DNA of 64,000 nucleotides from Skeletonema tropicum (Eukaryota; Bacillariophyta; Thalassiosirophyceae; Thalassiosirales; Thalassiosiraceae). The notes under the pieces were generated by a model. The model was not told where the DNA came from and ran no database searches. It saw nothing but the letters and a program-made list of their open reading frames with translations. Of this stretch, positions 21,780-31,803 are shown one piece after another. Location: the NCBI GenBank assembly GCA_037178625.1, contig CM074127.1, positions 4,836,001 through 4,900,000 of the forward strand, written 5' to 3'. Every line of letters begins with the position of its first letter. Positions within the stretch are counted from its first letter, which is position 1. The translations under genes and the position numbers were made by a program.

Positions 21780-22385
21780 AGAGTAGCAACTAAAATAATC
21801 TATCTATCTAATGCAGGTCTCTATCTAATGCAGGTCTTGGTTTATCTTAAGTACCTCTCTTCCTCTCTTGGCCCAGATACAAAAGGAGAGCAAACGAAGA
21901 GCGCAACTGCAGGAAAAAGGGTGCTATTATTCGTGTGGCTTATCAGTTATCTCTATTTTGGATCTTCTTTTACATGTTCTGATGGAACCTGCTAATTTGA
22001 CTGTAACTGTAATTAAGTACCTGCTTCTACTTTCTGACATTCATTATATACTTACTATTACCGAATAGTCAAGAGCATTTATCGTATTACTGATACTGGT
22101 AATTACATTGGTCTTACGTGCCGCCTAGTGGCCCATTATACTCGGCGGCAATAATAAGCACGTTAGCACTGCTCAGACGGCTGCCTGGCGTGAGTAGAAG
22201 CTTCTAGAACAGCTAAATAAGTGTTCTTATATATTGGGTGACTTTGTGAAGAGCAGTACAAGTTTGTTTGTTGATTAAGTAGCTTAAGTATGATGTATTT
22301 CACACCTTTGATAGGCACGGTCTCTCCTTACACAGATAATTGATAAAGATACAACATTTCTTATGTAACAATTACAACGCATCGT
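21780..22385. other. Spacer with a stray satellite fragment
   Basis: A detached piece of the satellite lies at about 22116-22206 (GCCTAGTGGCCCATTATACT, then a CTCAGACGGCT...GAGTAGAAGC stretch). CTATCTAATGCAGGTCT is repeated in tandem at about 21800-21838. No gene is seen. Confidence 0.5.
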
Positions 22386-23018
22386 TTAGTTTGCAAATCC
22401 ACCATTCCCAATAAAAGGACTCGCGGCCAAATATGCAAGACACAAGGTAGCACCAGCTGCTCTGTCATATCCAAAATCCTCCAACTTTAATTTGAACTCC
22501 TCAACTGGGTTTTGTGCAATGTCAATCAATTCAGCTTCAAATTCAAGATGTGAGCTTGGAGGGACGATACCACGGTACCATTGGTCTCCGTACCCCTTGT
22601 TGGGAGGCACACGGACCTTACGAACTCCACCTATTTTCATTCCTTTGATACCCTCTTCCAGGCCGGGTAGACAACGTTGTTCTCCAGTTTTGAAGACCAT
22701 ACCTTCCACATTAAATGCTCTCAAATCAGCAGTGAATTTGCTATCCATTAACTTTGCAGTGTATTTGATTTTCAACAACTGTCCCTCAGATTCACCGACT
22801 GTGTAACCACTGCCTACCTTAATATCTCTTGTGGCGACTTTCTTTTGCTTAAAGTTTGTTTCGTATGCATCGTATGGGTCTGCTTCGGCAGATTCGTCTT
22901 CAACAACTTCCAATGAAGATTGCATTTTTGTTGGATATCTGTGGGCAGATGATGCGGGTGCAAAGGCACCGGCGCCAGTGGCGAGGAGAGCAAGAACGAC
23001 AGCGGTGGACTTGACCAT
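22386..23018 (-). CDS. Plastid-type FKBP peptidyl-prolyl isomerase
   Basis: A single frame of 210 residues. The N-terminus is a signal peptide (MVKSTAVVLALLATGAGAFA) ending in an AFAP motif, the diatom bipartite plastid address. The FKBP domain spans about residues 70-170: GQLLKIKYTAKL, FKTGEQRCLPGLEEGIKGM, GGVRKVRVPPNKGYG and the closing GIVPPSSHLEFEAELI. Some PPIase-pocket aromatic residues of classic FKBPs are not obvious (the usual FDSS region reads FTADLRAF), so activity may be weak, as in many thylakoid-lumen FKBPs. A hydrophobic C-terminal stretch (AAGATLCLAYLAASPFIG) could anchor it in a plastid membrane. The role would be folding or assembly of photosynthetic proteins. Confidence 0.9.
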   Translation of the reverse strand: MVKSTAVVLALLATGAGAFAPASSAHRYPTKMQSSLEVVEDESAEADPYDAYETNFKQKKVATRDIKVGSGYTVGESEGQLLKIKYTAKLMDSKFTADLRAFNVEGMVFKTGEQRCLPGLEEGIKGMKIGGVRKVRVPPNKGYGDQWYRGIVPPSSHLEFEAELIDIAQNPVEEFKLKLEDFGYDRAAGATLCLAYLAASPFIGNGGFAN

Positions 23019-23324
23019 TTTAACTTTAGACGATACCTATTACTATTGTGTAATGTATTTTAATTTTATGTTGCGGTGAGTTGAAGGCGAATGAAAGGTG
23101 TCATTGAGAAAGATCTTCACCTTCAACAAAAAAAACAAAAAATATCCTTCCGCTTCCACGCGGCTCCTTTTCTATTGGGAGTTTCCCTACCGCTCCCCCA
23201 ACAGCCAACTTTCTAATACACACAAAAAATAAGTACTGACTTACTGCTCTTGTCTCTTGTGTCGATGACGATGGGATGAATGGTGGCATTGGATAGGCAA
23301 TAGATTAGATCCACTACGACTACG

Positions 23325-24332
23325 ATGGGCAGTACAAGCTTCTTTTCATGTGTATTCATTTTTGTTGTCGCTACCGCTGTTGTACAAGTAGTAGATGCAT
23401 TTGCGCCAATTCAAATATCACGTGCAAATAATAATCATCAGGTTTTCCGATCATCCACAACAGACAATGAAGAAATCACAACTCAGATACCTCGCAAACC
23501 GACTTTTAAAAGAGCCACAGTGGAAGGCCCTTCAATTGACAGCAAGCCAGACTATTCATCCATCAGCGGGCCTATGGGACCCTTCGTAGATTCCATCCTA
23601 ATGAGTTTATTTCGGTACAAATTATCGCAACGTCTCAGTCGACCAGACAACACGATCATCACGCCCGATTCCAAACTTCCACTAAATGATTTTATGGGGA
23701 TTATTGACTTAACAACCAGAATGAATACTCAGCATTTTAATCGAGGAACAATTCAAAAAATGGCACAAGATGTATTGGTATCTTTATTCCCACCATTTAT
23801 ATTAGATAGATATCCAACTTGGTTTGCGCAACCTTTCCCAGACTTTAGTGCTAGAATGTGCGCCTGGGCAACTTGTTTGGGTGGAACATGGTTGATGGGG
23901 GAATGCGAAGTGAACGATGTCCCAGAAATGGACAATGGGGGCAAGAGTCAGGGGGTGTTGGTCAAGCGATGTCGATTTCTCGAGGAGTCTCAGTGTGCTT
24001 CGATATGTGTGAACAGTTGTAAAATACCCACGCAGAACTTCTTTTATGAGAATATGGGGCTGCCGCTGACAATGACTCCTGATTATGAAACGGGAGAATG
24101 CCAATTTGCATTCGGGAAGCTGCCGACCGAAGAAGAGGAACTGTTGGCAAAGGATACCCCATGTCTCATGAGATGTCCAAGTAATGGAGGGATGAGGATG
24201 TGGCATAACGGCAGTGACCAAGGAGCCACAGATTCTAATAGCGAACAATGGTTAGAGGATTTGAAGGCATTAGGAGAATTAGCGGAGTCGAACAATGGAA
24301 GTGTATCAAGTTGTAGCCTGATGGAGGATTAG
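23325..24332 (+). CDS. DWARF27-like carotenoid isomerase family protein, plastid-targeted
   Basis: A single frame of 335 residues starts at ATG 23325. It begins with a signal peptide (FFSCVFIFVVATAVVQVVDA) followed by FAPI, giving a plastid address. The C-terminal half carries the D27 (DUF4033) core: VKRCRFLEESQCASICVNSC, KIPTQNFF, MGLPLTMTPDYETGECQFAF, with several Cys as in plant D27. Plant DWARF27 isomerises all-trans to 9-cis beta-carotene, the first step towards strigolactones; algal relatives are many and their substrates mostly unknown. The N-terminal part (ILMSLFRYKLSQ, FMGIIDLTTRMN, LFPPFILDRYPTWFAQPFP) also matches the family layout. It is divergently arranged with the FKBP gene, with about 300 bases between starts. 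Confidence 0.9.
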   Translation: MGSTSFFSCVFIFVVATAVVQVVDAFAPIQISRANNNHQVFRSSTTDNEEITTQIPRKPTFKRATVEGPSIDSKPDYSSISGPMGPFVDSILMSLFRYKLSQRLSRPDNTIITPDSKLPLNDFMGIIDLTTRMNTQHFNRGTIQKMAQDVLVSLFPPFILDRYPTWFAQPFPDFSARMCAWATCLGGTWLMGECEVNDVPEMDNGGKSQGVLVKRCRFLEESQCASICVNSCKIPTQNFFYENMGLPLTMTPDYETGECQFAFGKLPTEEEELLAKDTPCLMRCPSNGGMRMWHNGSDQGATDSNSEQWLEDLKALGELAESNNGSVSSCSLMED

Positions 24333-25683
24333 ATCGCGGTGATTTTGCCTACATGCAGGAACGAAGACCGTCTGGAAAGCGATAATTACTATTGCTTCAT
24401 TCTAAAAGCGGATGATACAAGCAAGTTGAAGATTTCACGCATGAACAAATAGTTGCAGTTCGATTTTTGTGATGTGGTTACGGTATTTTTTGTGAAGAGT
24501 AAATCATAGAGCAGTGTATACCAGTGTATCTAGTTATTATTTGTTAATTGCAAGACGCTCCTTAAACCCTACTGCAACATGCTCCTCCCAGAAAAGTATT
24601 GAACAGTGGAGCATCATCCACATCATTTACACATCAACAAACAAGTTGAAATATATTCCCCCCTCCCCCCCGCCACCCAAATTATTTTCTCAATGAAGTC
24701 TCAGCAGAAAATGGAGCACTTCCAGCACTACGGATTCCACTCGCCTCGAATGAAAATGGTTGACCCGCTCCTACATTCTTGAATGTTGTTGGCTTTACAA
24801 CCTTTCCCAATTTGGAGTGAACACTGACTGGGACGAGTGATTCGAACCTGGTTGTGTTGAGTTGACGCGATTGTTTGTATAGTGATATTATTCGATGTTT
24901 ATTATAGTTGTTGCGTCCGTTTTTTTATAAGCATGCAGAGTAATATTGAAATATACATTGGGCATGGAACGCACGATAAAGAGAAGAAGATAAATAATGG
25001 GTGAGTATGGTACGATATAATAGCACATGTTCATGTTGGACATAAAACACGACACCGTTACCAACGTTTTGCAATATGCAGAACGAAGGAGTTATGGATA
25101 TTCGACACCAATAAAGCGCATCTGCCATCCTCTCAATATTACAACTCAATATAACGGCCCCTATGCTGAATACATATTTTTTTCACATGTGTTTAAATTA
25201 ATTTCTGGGTTCCCTTCTCAGAATTTCTCTTCGACCACATTTCTAATAATAAATCAAGGCCATCTCTCACCTGGAAAGTGCCGCCCGGCTGGTGAGGACT
25301 TGCGGAATTCTCGACATGGTTGTTGGTAGGTATTGTAGTAGGAGTGTATTATTGAAGGAGTTATTTTCATCCGGGCGGTAGGAGGAAATTGCGTGGGCGT
25401 TGGCTGGCGTTTTTGATTGGCGGGCGTGTGAAAAGCTATGCGGGTGATGATGTTGTATATGGGCGGGCGGGTGTATCAAGCAGACTTCTTCCGCGGTTTT
25501 TTGCAGAGGCGGCTCCCTCTATCGTACTATCTTTCTCACAGGCAAAGCAAAGCCATAGGATATGCCGCATTCCAAATAGATACTCTACTCTCCTAAGTAA
25601 GTCTTCTCTAATATTATTCAATTGTAGCTTTTGTATCTGATTATTCTCTCACTTGAGCGACTGATCATGAATTGGTGAGTACC
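24333..25683. other. Intergenic region, no convincing gene
   Basis: A C-rich tract lies at about 24660-24680. Short frames occur on both strands at 25267-25640, without bias or family resemblance. A GATTCGAACC-type box at about 24836 looked like a tRNA T-loop but no tRNA folds around it. Confidence 0.4.
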
Positions 25684-26876
25684 TCAACTTCTCGATTTCC
25701 TTGCACTCTCCTTCTCCATAGCCAAAGCTGCATGCTCGTGGATTATCCCTTGCAATTCATGTAGTACTTCTTTCAAAGCTGCCTTGTTTTCAATCATTTG
25801 TTCGAGGTCTTTCTTGGTAGCAATGTCTTCTTCAATCGCCTTCTCCAACATCAGCTCTGCGTCATGCTCTTGCCTGTGAGCGTCATGCAGAACCTTATCA
25901 TTGTCATGGACAGCGGAGAAGTTAACATTATCACCACGGTATTTGTTGGATAAGAATCTCATCTCTGCTGCATGCCTTTCACGCTCGATTGATTCAGCCA
26001 ATGCCTTACTTGAATATTTCTTTTCTAAAGCGAGCTTTACTTCCTGCTCGGTTTGCTTGACTTTCTCAAGGCACATTTCTAGCCTATCAGTGGCTGCAAC
26101 TACTGACTTCTCCATCATGAGCAGTGCCAGATCTGCAGCATCATCATCCGAAAATGTCCTTTCTAGCAAATGACCCTAAAATTAAATGTCGAAGAACTCG
26201 TGTGTTTAGAGTGAAAGGAAACAACAAAAGCACAGAGATAAGCACAGTTCTCCTCACCGACGCATGATCAGCATCGTCCGCTTCCTCTATCAAACGCTCA
26301 ATCGCTTCAATGTCTTTCTTGACCTGATTGTAATGCTCTTCGATAGTCTTGATTCGATCGCTTCTCTTCTTGTCATTCTTCTTCATTTGCTGCTCTTTGT
26401 ATTCTTCAGCCAGCATAACCGCTCTTTCCATAGCAGCACCTTCCAATCCAGGATCATTTACATCATGCGCGTCGATTGCAGCTGCTTCCTCGGCATCTAA
26501 CAAGGAATCATCATCTGTTGAGAGGTGTGTCTTTCTGACTTTACCTTGCTGCTCATCTAACGAGTTGATCAAAGCTGCACCACCCTTGCATGGTTCGCTC
26601 CTACGCTCCATTACTTCCTTCTTCTTCTTCATTTGCTGCTCTTTGTATTCATCAGCCAGCATAACCGCCCTTTCCATAGCAGCAGCCTTCCAATCCAGGA
26701 TCATTTACATCATGCGCGTCGATTGCAGCTGCTTCCTCGGCATCGAATAGAGAATCGTCACCAGCAGCGTCGATGATCGTCCGCTTGTAGTAAGTGTTTG
26801 GCATCCTTGCGAAAGCAGAGGACCGTAGGCAAAAACATCCGAGAAAGATGAACAAGGTCGAAATTATTTGCGTCAT
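25684..26876 (-). CDS. Secreted/plastid-type coiled-coil protein with a duplicated segment and a +1 frame break
   Basis: The start at ATG 26876 gives a signal peptide (MTQIISTLFIFLGCFCLRSS) ending in AFAR, a plausible plastid address. Two copies of a segment follow (DAEEAAAIDAHDVNDPGLEG, then AAMERAVMLA and EEYKEQQMKK), near-identical also at DNA level. In the first copy one extra base near 26684 breaks the frame: copy 2 reads GGT-GCT-GCT-ATG, copy 1 GGC-T-GCT-GCT-ATG. A GT-AG intron at 26257-26176 joins DHAS to GHLLERTFSDDDAADLALL. The C-terminal 160 residues are heptad-rich coiled coil (EKVKQTEQEVKLALEKKYSS). The family is not recognised. The break is either a sequence error or a recent lesion; the rest is intact. 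Confidence 0.7.
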
Positions 26877-27138
26877 TGCTAAGATTATGCTATTGTGATT
26901 ATTTATGGGAAACGAGCGCCCTGACTGATGCAGCTGATATTTGTGGCATTCGGTGTTCTCATCATGATCTCACGAGTTCTCATCGTGGTGGATTTGGATT
27001 GATGAGAACCTTTTCAACCCATTTCTCCCGGACTCCCACAATAGCAGCTGTATGAAGCGCTTCTGCCCGCCTGTGTAAGTCCTCACTCTCTAGAGCTAGT
27101 TAGTCCACGCACAGCCACAAATAAACATCATCATCACC

Positions 27139-29187
27139 ATGGCGGACTCGAGTTGGTCTCTACCCGATCCTCAAACTACCACAATCCGTTCTCGAAAAGA
27201 TTGTCGCAGCTTACGAAGGCGAGATGGTCTGATAAAATACGCTTCCAACAACACAAGTCAAAATGGCGAAGACGGTGTAATAAAGAGACTGTTTCAGCTT
27301 TTGCCATTTTCAAAGAAAAGATACTGCGTTGACGTCGGCGCATGGGATGGTGTTCATTTATCGAACACCTACTCATTATTAGTTGGGACTGACGGAAACA
27401 AACGAGATTCTCAATCAGAATGGAGCGGAGTTCTAATAGAAGCAGACCAACAGCGGTTCAAAGAACTGAAGAAGCTACATGATGGTTTGGACAACATAAG
27501 TGTGTGCGCAGAAGTTTCATGCGATCCGTACTCACCTGAATCATTACTATCGATACTGAAACGAGATGCACCACATCTACCTCAAAATTTCGATCTGTTG
27601 TCAATTGATGTTGATGGAATGGACTATTGGGTTATGGCGAATTGTCTTGGGCTATCAGCACCAGATGGTAGTACCGATTCGTATCGACCAAACGTTATTT
27701 GTGTCGAATTCAATCCTACAATGCCCACAGATTTAGTTTATGTTCAACCTCGCAGTGATAACATTCGTCATGGATCGTCACTTTCTGCCTTTGTCGAGCT
27801 GGCTAATGCAACTGATTATGTATTGGTCGAAACAACTTTATTCAATGCATTCTTTCTGAAAATTGAACTATACGAAGAGTTTTTAAAGGACGAAGTTCCC
27901 GACACATCTATAGAAGCACTCCAATCTCCGCTTTCAATGGGCACTCAACTTTATCAGCTATATGACGGAACGTTGAAGCTCTGGGGATGCAAGCGCATGC
28001 TATGGCATAGATTGCCAATAGAAGAGAAGAAGATCCAAATGATACCACTGAATCAACGTCAATTTCCCTTCTCACCAAGTAATGGCGACAACAGGATCGA
28101 AGATGAAAATAATGTAAGAGGGGATGCGATCGACATGTCAGCGTATTGTAGGACACTTTCAGATGTTTCGGAGGATAACATCAATTCAAAGCTCCAATGC
28201 GCTACAGAACTAAACAGTATGCTTAGAAAAGATGGGTTTGCGTTAGTTCGTGGTACAGGAATATCAGGCAATTTATGCGACAATGCGCTCAGAGCCACAA
28301 AAACATTCTTGCACGAAGCAGACGAGTCAGTGAGGCGCTCATGCTTGACCAAAGATCGCGCAAGAAGAGGATACAGTCCCATCGCTACAGAGAACTTTGC
28401 GTCACTTGTAGGAGAAGAAGGTCCAAACGATCTGGTCAAAAAGTTCCGAGTAGGTCCAGAATCGGAATCGTCATCATCTTCATTACACCAACCAAATGCC
28501 TGGCCACACGCCGAAGTATGGAGTGACGAAGATGCTTCCTTCTTTATTTCTTCGATCGAAGAATACTTTGAACAGACACGACTTGCAGCCGATTGCATTC
28601 TAACTGCAATCTGTGATGGTATAGCAAACAATTCAGATCTCGCAAGTTCCATCGATGTCTTGTCCAATCAAAGTGGTAATCATACATCAATCCTAACCTT
28701 GCTTGGGTATCAATACGGTAGCCGGCATAAGAAAGGCAGCAAAGGATATATGCGACCTCTCGTCGCTGCTCACACTGACGTTGGTGTTATCACGGTCCTT
28801 CTCTTCGATAGTGGAAAGTGCGCTACCCTTCAAAGAGTTGCAGATGCATCCAAAGCTGATCACACAACGGAAGATTGGGTAAACATCAATCTACCTGCTG
28901 GACCATATTGCAACAATGAGCCAGTCTTTGTTGTCAATGTTGGAGATTGCCTATCCGAGCTGACAGGGGGGTCATTGCGATCTACTTTGCATAGAGTAAT
29001 GCCACAAGCATGCAAAAAGGATGATAGCGACGCTGCTCGTTCCTGCCTCGCTCTATTCGTAGGACTTGAACCATCCGCATCACTAACCTTGCCCCAAAGT
29101 GGAGAGAGCATGACATACGAAGAATGGCGTCGCGGCCGCATTGCAAGAGCAACAGCCGTGTTGAAAAACTCAGCTAACAATTATTAA
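27139..29187 (+). CDS. Fusion of FkbM-like methyltransferase and 2-oxoglutarate/Fe(II) dioxygenase
   Basis: A single uninterrupted frame of 682 residues. Residues about 35-280 resemble FkbM-type SAM methyltransferases: SQNGEDGVIKRLFQLLP, CVDVGAWDGVHLSNTYSLL (SAM-binding loop), GVLIEADQQRFKELK (acidic ribose-binding position), FDLLSIDVDGMDYWV and VICVEFNP. Residues about 360-675 look like the isopenicillin-N-synthase class of 2OG oxygenases: LRKDGFALVRGTGI at the start, iron ligands H545 and D547 (AHTDVGVITVL) and H618 (STLHRV), and R634 (RSCLALFVGLE) in the 2OG-binding position. No signal peptide is present, so it is probably cytosolic. One chain could methylate and hydroxylate the same small molecule. 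Each domain assignment is firm; the substrate is unknown. Confidence 0.88.
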   Translation: MADSSWSLPDPQTTTIRSRKDCRSLRRRDGLIKYASNNTSQNGEDGVIKRLFQLLPFSKKRYCVDVGAWDGVHLSNTYSLLVGTDGNKRDSQSEWSGVLIEADQQRFKELKKLHDGLDNISVCAEVSCDPYSPESLLSILKRDAPHLPQNFDLLSIDVDGMDYWVMANCLGLSAPDGSTDSYRPNVICVEFNPTMPTDLVYVQPRSDNIRHGSSLSAFVELANATDYVLVETTLFNAFFLKIELYEEFLKDEVPDTSIEALQSPLSMGTQLYQLYDGTLKLWGCKRMLWHRLPIEEKKIQMIPLNQRQFPFSPSNGDNRIEDENNVRGDAIDMSAYCRTLSDVSEDNINSKLQCATELNSMLRKDGFALVRGTGISGNLCDNALRATKTFLHEADESVRRSCLTKDRARRGYSPIATENFASLVGEEGPNDLVKKFRVGPESESSSSSLHQPNAWPHAEVWSDEDASFFISSIEEYFEQTRLAADCILTAICDGIANNSDLASSIDVLSNQSGNHTSILTLLGYQYGSRHKKGSKGYMRPLVAAHTDVGVITVLLFDSGKCATLQRVADASKADHTTEDWVNINLPAGPYCNNEPVFVVNVGDCLSELTGGSLRSTLHRVMPQACKKDDSDAARSCLALFVGLEPSASLTLPQSGESMTYEEWRRGRIARATAVLKNSANNY

Positions 29188-29344
29188 TTTACGCACCTTT
29201 TGTTACGTGTTCTTGGCATCATGCATCATTAATCATTATATCTTGGACTGCTATTGTATAACGCTTGAATTGTATAACGCTTGACAAGCTGGTCATCAAC
29301 TCTTTACCTTTACAGATCAATTGTCTCTCTGTGAGCTAAAATTT

Positions 29345-30799
29345 TTACCTCAGCCTCAGTACAAACTCTTCACACATGCGGTGGTATTGATGTTCGTTGG
29401 GAGGTTGGTAGTAGCCCCTGTAGAACTGGATCTTCTGCTGCCTCAAGCGCTGGAGCTCCCTATCGTAACTTTCGTAGTCGCAGCTTTCACTACTTGGTTC
29501 TGGATCTAGCCAATTGATCTCACAAAAAGACTGGCCATCCTCTGAGATCCAACTCCATCCAAGACGAGACCCTACTAGCATAAACTGCAAGCGAAATGGA
29601 GGTGGAGGTGGATGTGGATGTTGGGCATCATCTTCATCTTCTTCATCTTCCCAACCATACCAATCAGGAGATTCGCTTGAGAGTGACCAAAAAAAAGTTC
29701 CCGTGAACACTTCCGAGAACACTTCCGAGAGCACTTCCGCGTGCCATTCTTGAAATTCTCGTAGCAGTAGTGTCCGACTACGGTGCAGCAGGAGGCGGGC
29801 CGCGTGAATTAATTCAGGCACGTCAGAAATAAGCTGAAACTTATATTCCATACCACCAACAACTTCCCTTGGTAGAAGGAGGCGACTCTCCAGAGCTGGG
29901 AAATCATCTTCGCGGATGTTTCTGATATCCCCTGTCACGTTAGTGTACTGTAGATCCAGACATCTCAGACGTGGGAAGTCGGCCAGATCCATGAAGTTAC
30001 CCTCAATTGCGGGTGAACCAGTTATGACAACACTTTCGAGGCAGTCCTTGAGTGCTCTCAGACTGATGAGATTGCCAGCCAGATGTGGATTGAACCACAG
30101 AAGCAATTCTTTGAGCGAGGGTAGCGATGCTATCATACCCAGGTCGCATTTGAGATTGCGACAGTCCTTGATCGTTAACTTTTTTAGGAGTGGGTAGTTG
30201 AAGAGGACAGGATACCTTCCATTCAGAGGCGCCGTTCCAATATACAAAGCACGCAGCTTTCTAAATCTGAATATGACATTGATGTCATGCGAGTTCCAGT
30301 TAGCAGTCCTTGCAGCCCTACTTTCATCCGGTTCCTCTCCTTCGATGTATTTGTGTCGTTCTTCACTGAGATCGCAGATCGATAGCTGCTGCAAATTTGG
30401 TAGCGCGGTTGACATTACCCTCATAGTAGCGTTGTAAGATCCCACGTTATGAACAACCATTTCAGATAGAGGAACGAGCGTCTTCTTCGCGTTATCTCTC
30501 CATGTTGTGCATACTCGAGCACGCATGATATCTGAATAAAGGAGGAAGCTGAAGATGGTTGCAACCTCATCTGCACTCAATTTTTCAGCGATGCTTTCAA
30601 CGAAGATGTTTTCAACGGCGATGCGCATCTGCTGCATCTTAGTTGTAATCGCGCTCACGGGAGCAGCTGCAGATGAATTCATGACGAAGCGGGTCGGAGT
30701 ACTTGACAAGGGCGGAGATAAAGCAACGGTGGAAGCAGGAATGATATTATGATCGGATGGCATGGTAACTGACATGTTTTGAGTCGTTGTTAGTTTCAT
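29345..30799 (-). CDS. F-box/leucine-rich-repeat-type protein
   Basis: A single frame of 484 residues starts at ATG 30799. Residues about 70-110 look like an F-box: LSADEVATIFSFLLYSDIMR followed by VCTTWRDNAKKTL. Irregular leucine-rich repeats follow (LPNLQQLSICDL, FRKLRALYIGTAPL, YPLLKKLTIKDCRNL, LPSLKELLLWFNPHL, FPRLRCLDLQYTNVTG), in line with SCF substrate receptors. The C-terminal third is acidic and Pro-rich (YGWEDEEDEDDA, HPHPPPPP), then FRLQFMLVGSRLGWSWISED and a Tyr-rich tail. Centric diatoms carry many such genes. A short tandem EVFSEVFTGT stretch comes from repeated CTTCCGAGAACA at DNA level (29708-29740). Confidence 0.82.
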   Translation of the reverse strand: MKLTTTQNMSVTMPSDHNIIPASTVALSPPLSSTPTRFVMNSSAAAPVSAITTKMQQMRIAVENIFVESIAEKLSADEVATIFSFLLYSDIMRARVCTTWRDNAKKTLVPLSEMVVHNVGSYNATMRVMSTALPNLQQLSICDLSEERHKYIEGEEPDESRAARTANWNSHDINVIFRFRKLRALYIGTAPLNGRYPVLFNYPLLKKLTIKDCRNLKCDLGMIASLPSLKELLLWFNPHLAGNLISLRALKDCLESVVITGSPAIEGNFMDLADFPRLRCLDLQYTNVTGDIRNIREDDFPALESRLLLPREVVGGMEYKFQLISDVPELIHAARLLLHRSRTLLLREFQEWHAEVLSEVFSEVFTGTFFWSLSSESPDWYGWEDEEDEDDAQHPHPPPPPFRLQFMLVGSRLGWSWISEDGQSFCEINWLDPEPSSESCDYESYDRELQRLRQQKIQFYRGYYQPPNEHQYHRMCEEFVLRLR

Positions 30800-30940
30800 T
30801 CACGAGCCAATCAAATCGAAAGGGATCAGTATTTTGCTGAAACGGTATCGTATGTACATCGTACGTAGATACAGCTTACTACTTTTCTTATCCCATTTTT
30901 CATTTTTCATTTTTCAGTTTTTGGAATTTGGATCTTCACC

Positions 30941-31585
30941 ATGGCGAGTGACAATGCTAGCAGTAGCGGCAGCAATGGCTCATCTGACGATCCAAATAAT
31001 AGCTCACCAGCACCATCAGAAATAAGTACCATCGCACTTTCCCTGGTTGGGACGTTTGTAGCAGCAAGGTGCTTGGCAGTAGCCTCACGGCTAGCCGCAG
31101 CATTAGCCGCACCGCTCGCAGGTTTCTATCTTATGACTACATGTCCGACAAATGAGAGCTTTGATGCGAAAAGAGAATTAAAGAGAGTGCTGCGAGGTTA
31201 TTATAAATCTGATTCAGATCCGAGTAAGCCCAAAAACTTTCTGGAAAAGGCTTTGGCAAAAGTGAATGCGGCAGTGGAGGCAGAAGCTGCTGCGTTTGCG
31301 GGATGTAACGTGGAGATTGTTGTGAGTGCTGACTTTTCTGTTGCAACCACATGTATAACATATCCTGTTGGTTTCGTATCTCATGCATACCTCCCTTCTC
31401 TCTCTGCCATCTGGATCTCTCTCTGTCTCTAATGTCTCTTAACAAAGGACTTATTGGGTCTGGTAAAACTTGCATCAATCAACAATAGTATAACACAAAC
31501 GAGCTACTATTTCCTCGGTGCAGTGAACAAATGGAGATATATCATGGCCAAAGACTTTCCAGGCAAACAAACAAAGAAGGATTAG
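30941..31585 (+). CDS. Small Ala-rich protein with one hydrophobic segment, unknown
   Basis: Two exons, 30941-31321 and 31448-31585, join in phase 0 across a GTGAGT...AAAG intron and give 172 residues. Exon 1 starts with a Ser/Asn/Pro-rich tail, then a hydrophobic Ala-rich segment (SRLAAALAAPLAGFYLMTTC). A charged helix-rich part follows (FDAKRELKRVLRGYY, NFLEKALAKVNAAVEAEA). Exon 2 adds VDLLGLVKLASINNSITQT and a basic C-terminus ending KQTKKD. No family is recognised. Its start lies 142 bases from the start of the divergent F-box gene, so the two may share a promoter. Confidence 0.65.
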
Positions 31586-31803
31586 GAAGAAATGTATATT
31601 GAATTGCACGCAACATTATTATGATGTAATGATATGGAATATCGTAGACGCATTTTCTTCAGTAGGGTATTGTTGCAGAACGAAAGAACGTAAGCGTAAG
31701 GAAGCATGCAGCGTTTTTTAATATGATGCAATTGGCAATTGTAGTGTGATGTATTATGTGACTATGGATGAAATTTTCTAAATAATAGTGGAAGTTGAAC
31801 TAT

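Noticed and set aside
24830..24852. GATTCGAACC box resembling a tRNA T-loop
   Set aside because: No acceptor, D or anticodon stems can be formed around it on either strand.
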